The translations under genes were made by a program, and so were the position numbers. A DNA stretch of 64,000 bases from Tubiluchus corallicola (Eukaryota > Priapulida > Priapulimorpha > Priapulimorphida > Tubiluchidae): positions 37,501 through 101,500 of the forward strand of contig JAQGDQ010000256.1 in the NCBI GenBank assembly GCA_030141605.1, written 5' to 3'. This document shows, one piece after another, positions 56,489 to 64,000 of this stretch; the stretch's first letter is position 1, and every line of letters begins with the position of its first letter. The notes under the pieces were generated by a model that was given only the letters and a program-made list of their open reading frames with translations, was not told the DNA's origin and made no database searches.

Positions 56489-59400
56489 CTGCAAAATAAA
56501 TAAGAGAGCAGTTAAACTTCAAATCAACTACTTTTCAATGGTAAATAATAGGGCCAATGTAGAGTTCAATTTAAAAAGTAAAACAAAATAAGAATATTAC
56601 CTAAACAATTTCATTTGATTGCACAGCAATGAGGCTTATAATAATACAAAGCGTAATCTTATATCATCTTAGGAATAATATACGTATTATAAACCTATAT
56701 ATTAATTATATGAAACAGCGAACAATTTCAGGTATCGTCAGGAAAATACTACTTTACTACCAACAGCAGTTTACACTGCTTGTAATTACAGCCACCTTCA
56801 GGCTGCTACTGCTGATTTTTTTCGTATATAGTTCTATATGACTGCTTCAATATCTGATTTCTCGGATAAGCGGTTTAAATATTTTATACGTCCATCAAAC
56901 ATCAAAGCAAATATTTACACTAAAACACCAAGCCCTACAAAAATGAAACTGCACAAAAAACTGAAGGCTTGCCTTCCTTAAAAAAATAGCGAATAATAGA
57001 AATAAATATGTTTTTGAAACATATTCTCAACTGAAAAATACATGATCAAAATGAAGTTTCAAATACTAATACTAATACTAACCATTTGAACTGCGGTACA
57101 TCCGTCCTCCATCATGTCAAGTATAACAGCCTCTTTCTGCTCTTTTGCTCTCTGAGCCGCCTCCTGCATGTCCCTCCTTCCGGCGTAATTCACCAGAGCA
57201 AACTCTAGCAATGCCCCAAAAATAAACGTCAGGCAACTACCAATCCACACATCAATGGCTTTCGTGTAGGATACGGGTGGAAGTTTTGAGTTGATGCCGG
57301 AAGCCTGTGTCGCCATTGTTAGCAAGGTGGTGACACCTAGCGAGACACGAGCTGGCACGGCCTCTTTGTCCAGCCAGAATGATACCCACGAAACAATAAC
57401 TAACATGTAACTTGGAATATATAACTGAAGTAAATAGTAACTGAACTGTCGCTTGAGTTCCAGTGACACCTTTAAGCAACTGTAGGCACCTAAGAATGAA
57501 AAGGAAGAATTAAATGTGCAACTTGTTATTAATATAGACCTCAGTTCAATCTTGATTGCTCACCATCTTAGAAATAAACTAATATCTGTCCCAAAACCAC
57601 AAGGTAATGGGCGCTGCAAGCCACACAAACTTGTAACGCAAAAGCTCCTAGTTCAAGTTTAGATCCAGTTGTGACTTTTCCGTGTTTTTTCGACAAAGTT
57701 GGATTCAAAATTTAATATACTACTTATATTTAGTACTAATAAATTCTATTCCACTGACGAAGGTAATAATTGATTAATTAAGATTATAGATAAACAATTA
57801 ATTGCGGGTAGTAGCACGCTAACCAAATGAGCAATAGTTTCATATTTTGTCATTTATTTTTCTACAATTTTTGTCCGAAGCCTGAAAGATTTAGAATTCA
57901 GAGCATTTTCTTTCTAAAGCTGTCAATTCTTGTAAAACGCGGTTCAGTGCAAAAATAAAGTGCATATAGCAAACCATTGACAACACTTCTGACAAGACCC
58001 TCAAGGCATGAAACAGTCATAAAATAGCGATTTCATCACAAGTTTTACCAAAGTCAAATATGCAGTCAATACAAATACTATGATGTTATGAATACAGTAA
58101 TTTTACGACACGGTGTTGAATACTGTAGCTTGCGTACCAGTATTTGTTACACTGAGGCACGTCACTGTCTTGACTTCGCCCAGTGTAAAACTTGGAAGTT
58201 CGAAGTCTTCTTTTTTCTGCACAGGCTTTTCATTTTTCCAAATGAACACAATATCGTCTGTAGTATATCCATCTGCAACGGCCATTAAGTTTAATACAGT
58301 AATCACTTTCAGTGCAAGAATTTCAATCCTAGGCTGAAGCTTACTCGATAATTCTATGCAATTTATATACAGAAAAATATCTCCCTGGCGTCGGACAATT
58401 ATGTGGCACGAAAAAAATTGAAATGCAATCATTCAAAAAATATAAGAGTGAAACAACGCAGATGAAAAATGATTTAACGCTATCTCAGCGCTACGTCATC
58501 AGCAGTAATGATCCTTTGCCGGGTTTCACGGTTTAACTGGACCTCCACATACCTGCCTGGCAGGCAAGACCTTGATTAGCTGTTTCATTAGTATCCCTAT
58601 CCAGCGACAATGTAACAAGCAACTTAACCAAACAGTTACTAGTCTCTCTGTCGGTTTTTACTACCCTCTACCTGGCAATGACTGGCACAAATATAGTGAA
58701 GCATGGTAACTAGCTTGCTGATAACCGTTTGATTTGATGCAGATAGTCCTAACTTTAAAACTCACTTTAAGAACTATTTTTAATAATTCGGCCTTTCATA
58801 TGGGCAAGCAATAAGTATTGTTGTTAAAAACTTAAAATAAATCTAAAATTTATCAATAATGGACTAAACTCTCTTCATTTGAAATAAAGTTTAACTCATT
58901 AAAATTATTCATTAAGTTAACGTGAAAATACTTTAGCAAAAACTTACAGCTGGCCATATCAAGCGAGCAGAACTGTTTATCCAGTGGATAATACTCCAGG
59001 CGCATCTGGCATGAAAGAACTAGGGATATTCTGGAAAATAAAGCTTGATTAGGAAAAAAACAACTACAAACCCAAACTACAAATATACCAAACGCAAACG
59101 AGTGAACGTTTTTGACACTGTCAAAACTGTAGTAAGATTCTGCTTCTGTAGCAGAAGATGTTTTAAGTGACAGCTTTGTTTCGTGTTCACAAATAAAAAA
59201 TGAGTTAACAACATCTATGTAACTATTGTTGTGCTTGACATTAAAAGTTTCAGTGATATCGGAACTTGTCACTTTTCACCCGTGGCCCATAGGTCTGACG
59301 GTCATGATATTGCTACATTGAGCCATACTTCGACAATTGCTTAAGAAGTGTATTTCGTTTTAGTGAAATCGGAACTTCTAGCTTTTGACCGTAACCCCTG

Positions 59401-61779
59401 ACCAGTTACTCATCTACTTATTAACTAAGTCCTGTGTTACTTTTCTTCGTAAGCAAGAACACAACGTGACCACACAGCTATTTTTCCCAGGTATCAGCGA
59501 GTTTCCAAAAGTTGCAAAATAATTAATTTTACTTTCAATAGCATCTTAACATTAGCACAATCAAACCAATTAACACATATTAATATAATTTTATAAAGTC
59601 TATCAAAACCTGGCAAAAGCATTTTGCTTAACGTCAAAATAGTGTGAAGTGAAAAAGGTTATTAGATTCATGCATTAATGAGAAAAAATGCACGGTGGCA
59701 AAAATCTTTAACTGGGATTCGAACTCAGAACACTTAGATGCAAACTATTTTAGTGAAAAAGCAAGTTTAATAAAAGTCATAGTGACAAGAACTTCTGTCT
59801 GTGCAGTGACCTTTGACCTGAGATGACGGATCACATATGAATATAAATCCCCCTTACCTAGGGAACGTGTCCTGTGCGTTTCGTGACCCCTGCCCTATGC
59901 ATGCGCGAACTATTAAAGCAACAAAAGGGGACAAAGAATAAATAACGACGGGGGAATCAAGAAATATTTTGCGAAGATGCTGTGAAGCAGAATTTTAATT
60001 AGAGAGAGAACTGAAAAAATTACAGACTTTGTTACTACATTTAAACAACACCATGAAGGACAGCCACTATAACGTCATATAGCTCCTCCCGTTTAAAATT
60101 TTCAAAAAACTAATTGGAATTTATTGTGACTGCTGTTAGGGATAAAAAATGGTAATGACAACAACAAAAGTAACGCAAAAGCAAAGTCAGTTTTATTGTC
60201 CACTTCCCACATTCTTAGCAATTAGTTAGCCATTAATTTGATGACTACTTGCTATGTCAATAAAGTGATTATAGCCTACGTAACTTGCTATTAGTGTAAT
60301 AAATCCCAAAGTGTTTGCCAAAGTGCTCCCAATATATGCATTGCATATATGTGTAAAACACATGCTAACCTAACGCTATATAAAATTTTTCCATCCGGAT
60401 ATAAGCGCAGCAATACATTGGGCATAACGATATCATGGAAGTGTCCCTGCTTTTCGTTAGCGAAGAACAAATCTGGACGCCATATCCGTTCCGGATCCGG
60501 CAACATCACGTATTTCAGACCATAGCTCTCATTGTACTGAAGCCGCTGATCCATCCACTGTTCTCGGAATGTTATTTGACAACTGTACTCCTGAAATATT
60601 AAAGAAAATGTGGTGATATTTTGCTAATTTTGATACATACTTTCCTTGAAATGTGTAACTTGTTGTAACTAAACCACATGAAATACATTCATACATGAGT
60701 TCAGATTTTCAGCAACTTCGGCTAATAATGAGTCTATTTTTAATATTCATACACAGAAGTTGTAAGACTTCGACATTTCATGCTTGGACTACTCTAACTT
60801 TTATCTGACAAAACACTCTTCGGTTAACCACAACGCTGTTTTCCGTTTGTTTAATTAACATAAGCCGCTTCTTAAGTCTTTTTATGGCTTAACATAGCGT
60901 AAGCTATGTCTTTTTTATTACGATGTACACACTACTGGAAATGTATTGGCATACGTGAATAGTTGGCATTAAATATTGCTAAAGAAACTGCAATTGCAAA
61001 TTACCTTTTCATATGCATAAATCACAAAAATTGTGTTAATTGTGTGTTAAAAAAACTGCAACATCATTAATTTTAAATCATAAAAACTGAACTGAAGAAT
61101 GATAGTAGCAAATCATAATTAATTTTATTTTTTCCTAAGCTTTGAAAAACAGAAAATGTGAAAAAGTTGGAACATAGCCTGACTTTGAACCAAGGACCTT
61201 TTGTTTATAACGCATACATCATAACCTTGATATTAATATAATCTTGATATTTTTATTAGGGTTGCAAATAATTAATGAATAGAAGAATATAAGAAGTCAG
61301 CTATTCTTTTTCTGATGCTTGACATAGCCCCAATTATTGCAGAACCTCTTAACTTAAATTTACAATAATACAAATAAATACAAGATTCATATTACCAGAG
61401 ATATAGTTTAGACGATAACGAGTGAAAGGTTCAATATTGTTTTACAGAAATAATATTCATCATTTTATCTATATGCGTTTGAAGCATATCCTAATTATTT
61501 AGGTTTATTGCATATAGTGTTGTATTATTTACATTGTATTGTATTGCATTGCATTGCATTTCACTGTAATGATTTGTATTTTATTGTATTGTATTGATTA
61601 TATTATACTGTATTATATATAAATCTTATTACACGGTATTGTCTGTCACTTGTCTTCATCATTAATAAACTTATTATCATTGCATGGACTTACCATATTA
61701 ACGTCATCAATTTTGCTAATACTGCGCAAATATATATTCACGATCACTGAAACGGGTAAAAGCTCTTCATATTGTCGTG
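56228..61779 (-). CDS. Glutamate-gated chloride channel-like subunit, six exons, 5' end missing
   Basis: Exons in gene order are 61694-61779, 60370-60590, 58948-59030, 58138-58272, 57083-57489 and 56228-56488, all GT-AG and in frame. The protein has beta-1 (VSVIVNIYLRSISKIDD), loop A (PERIWRPDLFFANEKQGHFH), a complete Cys-loop (LSCQMRLEYYPLDKQFC), the second disulfide pair (VTCLSVTNTG then AYSC), M1, M2 with the anion-channel PARVSLGVTTLLTMATQ, M3, a short charged loop and M4 (FPTGFCLFNIIYWTGYLF). QASGINSKLPPVSYTKAIDV is characteristic of GluCl rather than glycine or GABA receptors. It would form ligand-gated chloride channels in neuron or muscle membranes. The signal-peptide and first domain exons are not found downstream of 61779 and probably lie beyond 64000. 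Glutamate as ligand is inferred from similarity, not shown. Confidence 0.92.
57083..57489 (-). CDS. GluCl-like exon: M1-M3 and start of the intracellular loop
   Basis: Bounded by attcttag and gttagt. AYSCLKVSLELKRQFSYYLL leads to M1, then PARVSLGVTTLLTMATQ (M2) and AIDVWIGSCLTFIFGALLEF (M3), then a charged loop with AQRAKEQKEAVILDMMEDG. Confidence 0.93.
58138..58272 (-). CDS. GluCl-like exon: loops F to C
   Basis: Bounded by ttgcag and gtacgc. It encodes GYTTDDIVFIWKNEKPVQK..., then KTVTCLSVTNTG, including the first cysteine of the second disulfide. Confidence 0.9.
58948..59030 (-). CDS. GluCl-like exon: Cys-loop
   Basis: 83 bp. ISLVLSCQMRLEYYPLDKQF then CSLDMAS; both loop cysteines are present. 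Donor T|GTAAGT. Confidence 0.92.
59180..59440 (+). repeat. Dispersed tandem repeat, GAAATCGGAACTTGTCA family (second copy)
   Basis: Contains GTGATATCGGAACTTGTCAC and, about 110 bp on, GTGAAATCGGAACTTCTAGC, each followed by a tttgacc-type segment. This is two monomers of the family seen at 20.3-20.65 kb. It lies in an intron of the GluCl-like gene. Confidence 0.65.
59690..59745 (-). mobile_element. SINE-like fragment with a B box
   Basis: The minus strand reads GAGTTCGAATCCCAG followed by a T-rich tail. Only the B-box end is recognisable. Intronic. Confidence 0.4.
60370..60590 (-). CDS. GluCl-like exon: loops D, A and E
   Basis: Bounded by atttcag and gttagc. It starts EYSCQITFREQWMDQRLQ and contains PDPERIWRPDLFFANEKQG and PNVLLRLYPDGKILYSV. 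Confidence 0.92.
61140..61225 (-). mobile_element. tRNA-derived SINE-like sequence (same family as 32.4 kb)
   Basis: The minus strand has TGGTTCAAAGTCAGG, then ttccaactttttcacatttt, matching the B box and tail at 32.42-32.48 kb base for base over most positions. It lies in the first visible intron of the GluCl-like gene. Confidence 0.6.
61694..61779 (-). CDS. GluCl-like exon: first beta strand
   Basis: Bounded by cttttcag and gtaagt. It encodes RQYEELLPVSVIVNIYLRSI then SKIDDVNM. It begins with two bases of a split codon, so at least one exon lies upstream. Confidence 0.85.
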
Positions 61780-61851
61780 CTGAAAAGACAAACCATAGGT
61801 ATTTTAATAATTGTCGCTTTTAATGATTTATTTTAAGGGATAATTAACGAA

Positions 61852-62086
61852 ATGTTTACTAATAAATGTAATACAAATTTTTCTCAGTTAAAAGGTGACA
61901 TTTTTATTAGTAACTTAATTGACGACCCCAAATGTAGCCGCGGTGATTTTATAGAAAGTTCTTACTATTACTTTTTCGAATGCGTAAAACATGATGGAGC
62001 TAGAACGGTATTATTAGACGACTTACTCGATCACCGGTTTGTAAAGCGTGAATCCTTACAATATTATAATCCTGTAGTATTTTTGA
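61852..62086 (+). mobile_element. LINE C-terminal fragment, plus strand
   Basis: The ORF reads FSQLKGDIFISNLIDDPKC, SRGDFIESSYYYFFEC and RTVLLDDLL. This is the C.CG..ES..H(Y/F)...C zinc-finger-like tail of non-LTR reverse transcriptases, with one Cys read as Arg and the His read as Tyr. It is cut at about 62086 by the 3' end of the next, inverted element. Confidence 0.65.
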
Positions 62087-62701
62087 TTGATTGATTGAAT
62101 ATCTTTATTGACATAAACATATGATAATAACAATGTAATAATTCATGTGTTAATTAATGCTGTAAAATGTTATTAAAGCTGTTTCCAGCCCACTTGGGCT
62201 TACAAGTCAATTTCATGAAAATTTATCACATAATAACTGTGCAGTTCATTTACATAGAATATCAAATAAAAGAAAATATATAATATGGAATTTTAACATA
62301 TACCTGAATGGACAAGTCATGTATTAAATATATATCTTGCTTTGCCTCATTCTAAAAATCTTATAAGCATATTTTGCAGTCCTAAGGACATTCTCTTCTG
62401 ACATAATATATTTCCATTTATTTACATTATCTAATTGTTCCGGGTCCATGTTAATATCTTGGAAAAATTCTTCTCTCTCTAGTCTATAATGTGTACAAAC
62501 AAACATAAAGTGAGATTCATCCTCTACATCTCCACAGCAACATATCTTACACAAACGTTCACCAACCTTAACATTTCTAAACCTACCATGCTCCAGTTCC
62601 AGGGGAAGAGTACCACTTCTTAGCTTTGCAAGCACAGACCTGTATTTTCCTTGCATATTAATATAAACATATGGTTCTACTCCAAAGCTGTTCTTATACA
62701 A
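62087..62701 (-). mobile_element. LINE 3' end, minus strand
   Basis: The ORF 62324-62701 reads GKYRSVLAKLRSGTLPLELE, then ERLCKICCCGDVEDESHFMF with a conserved CxxC...H...C tail. This is the C-terminal domain of a non-LTR polymerase distinct from its plus-strand neighbour. After the stop comes a 3' UTR ending TCAATAAAGATATTCAATCA with ATTCAATCAATC-type terminal repeats at about 62087-62115. The 5' portion is truncated, as usual for LINE copies. Confidence 0.75.
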
Positions 62702-64000
62702 TTATACAGAAACATATTCGAAAAATTCAAAACTGGTCACCCATCTTGCTTTATTATCCATAGTTTATTACAGCAATTTATCAAATCAACCTTTCGCTTC
62801 ATATTAAAAAAGAATTTAATGTTAAATGATTAATCAGCCATCTTACTTTGAAAATGTATTATTATTATTATTATTACTCTTGTTGTTAAAATATTGTGTT
62901 TATATAGATCGCATATGTAAGTTTAATTACCAAGTGCTGATTGTAATTGAATGAAATGTTTTATTGAATCGTGTGTGATTTGTTATGATGCCCATTATTC
63001 TTTTATTAGCACTTTGCACTCAGCACTTGCACAGTGGAGATACCTATATCAGACGCACACTGTTTTGTAAATCCACTATAAATAAATAAAATTTAAACTA
63101 AACTAAAAAAGTTACGGCAGCCCGAATGTAAAAATTGTTACTATTCACCCCGTTTTACGGTACCTTGTCCGGTTTCCAGTCCTGTTTAGTGCATACAGAC
63201 CGACTTACCTATTTATTTTAGTGGGTTAAGAATTGTCTTCTTAATAGTAAAATAGCGTTTAACAAGAGTTTCAAGTCAAGACGCCATGACGGTTTGACTT
63301 GCGAACGATAATGAAATCGCGACTTTATTCAGTTCTATAACGTTTCTGTGTTGCAAGGTTGAATATGCACCAGTTCCAAATAGTAAAATATGAAAAAAAT
63401 CAGCCCACTTGCTTTCTTTGTTCACTCTCTTTCGGTTATTGTAAACAGTTGCTTGCCTGTTTGATTTTCCTTTTGTTCTAGCTTTCTTGTCTATAATTTT
63501 TCTTTTCTGTTATTATTTACCCTGCTTTTCAAGTTACTCTTCTGACAGTTTTTTCCTAGTCTTCCTGAAGGAACAAGCCATATCACTTACTGTCTGTCCT
63601 TATACTACAATATGTGAAAATAGCCCAGGAACTATGTCTCTGTCCTGCACAGTAAATTCGTTCTTTATTTTCCAATTAAACTTGTGAGAAAATGTCAGTA
63701 TTCTAGCGATTCTGCACAAATATTTGTGAACAATTTCGCTAATTTAATCGCTACAACCTGCCGCAAAAGAGAACATTTCCATTTCATTTCTTAAATAACC
63801 AAACCAAATGAAGCGAGCGAGCATTTTACATGCCAAATAAACCCGCGGCTCTTTTTGGCGTTTATTTATCAACATTTCTACTAAATTAGCTCAATCAGAA
63901 TCCGTCCCAACTGACAAAGGTGCCGGATCTGGCTTCGTCAGAATGAAAAGTTGAGTAAATATGCAAATGAGAAACTCGATTTTGCGAAACTTGAAACATT
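62702..64000. other. Non-coding stretch, nothing recognised
   Basis: AT-rich. I searched the minus strand for the signal-peptide exon and the YD...RP exon of the GluCl-like gene and found neither, so they are probably further out. Confidence 0.5.

Overview
The window looks like AT-rich (roughly two thirds A+T by eye) nuclear DNA of an invertebrate animal. Genes have GT-AG introns, several have signal-peptide first exons, and transposable-element remains fill most of the rest. The genes recognised are two pentameric ligand-gated ion-channel (pLGIC) subunits, one close to glutamate-gated chloride channels (GluCl); a small cluster of secreted chitin-binding, Gly/Tyr-rich proteins; a single-exon alpha-1,3-fucosyltransferase-like enzyme; and a secreted, probably GPI-anchored cyclase-family hydrolase. 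GluCl-type sequence plus CBM14 proteins suggests a bilaterian invertebrate, most likely a marine protostome. I cannot name a phylum with confidence.

Layout. 0-7 kb: mostly featureless, with two possible plus-strand exons (around 0.23-0.6 and 2.28-2.37 kb) and a (TAA)n microsatellite. 7.3-10.2 kb: minus-strand exon for an acidic protein of about 15-16 Glu-rich tandem repeats with a basic, Cys-containing C-terminus; the repeat core carries many small indels. 11.3 kb: a 220-bp Harbinger-like MITE. 17.0-37.1 kb: a divergent pLGIC subunit gene (minus strand, seven exons assembled from splice sites) whose Cys-loop has lost its first cysteine. Its sixth intron is about 15.4 kb and holds a SCAN-type Gypsy element (21.65-31.36 kb, minus strand). 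That element was later split by a BEL/Pao element (23.33-29.11 kb, plus strand, 201-bp LTRs, CTTAG target-site duplication). Next to the BEL element, the Gypsy remnant carries a 317-bp inverted repeat with an 81-bp loop that looks perfect by eye.

37.7-43.3 kb: three tandem members of a CBM14 plus Gly/Tyr-rich secreted protein family (minus strand): one with a frameshift, one degenerate pseudogene, one intact. 44.2-45.0 kb: LINE reverse-transcriptase tail ending in a ~290-bp (TTTTA)n tract. 45.7-47.0 kb: fucosyltransferase. 47.5-51.2 kb: repeat-rich, with a dispersed short-period tandem repeat, a tRNA-like SINE, a telomere-like tract and a second LINE fragment. 52.9-53.7 kb: cyclase-family protein. 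56.2-61.8 kb: GluCl-like subunit (minus strand, six exons seen; 5' end probably beyond the window). 61.85-62.7 kb: two LINE tails in opposite orientations.

The genes do not form an obvious pathway. The two channel genes share four consecutive intron positions and phases, so they are paralogues. The chitin-binding cluster reads as local tandem duplication with decay. The most unusual items are the Cys-loop-deficient receptor, the nested retroelements with a long fold-back inside its intron, the acidic repeat protein, and the GPI-type cyclase. All gene structures here are read by eye from ORFs and splice sites, without database searches.
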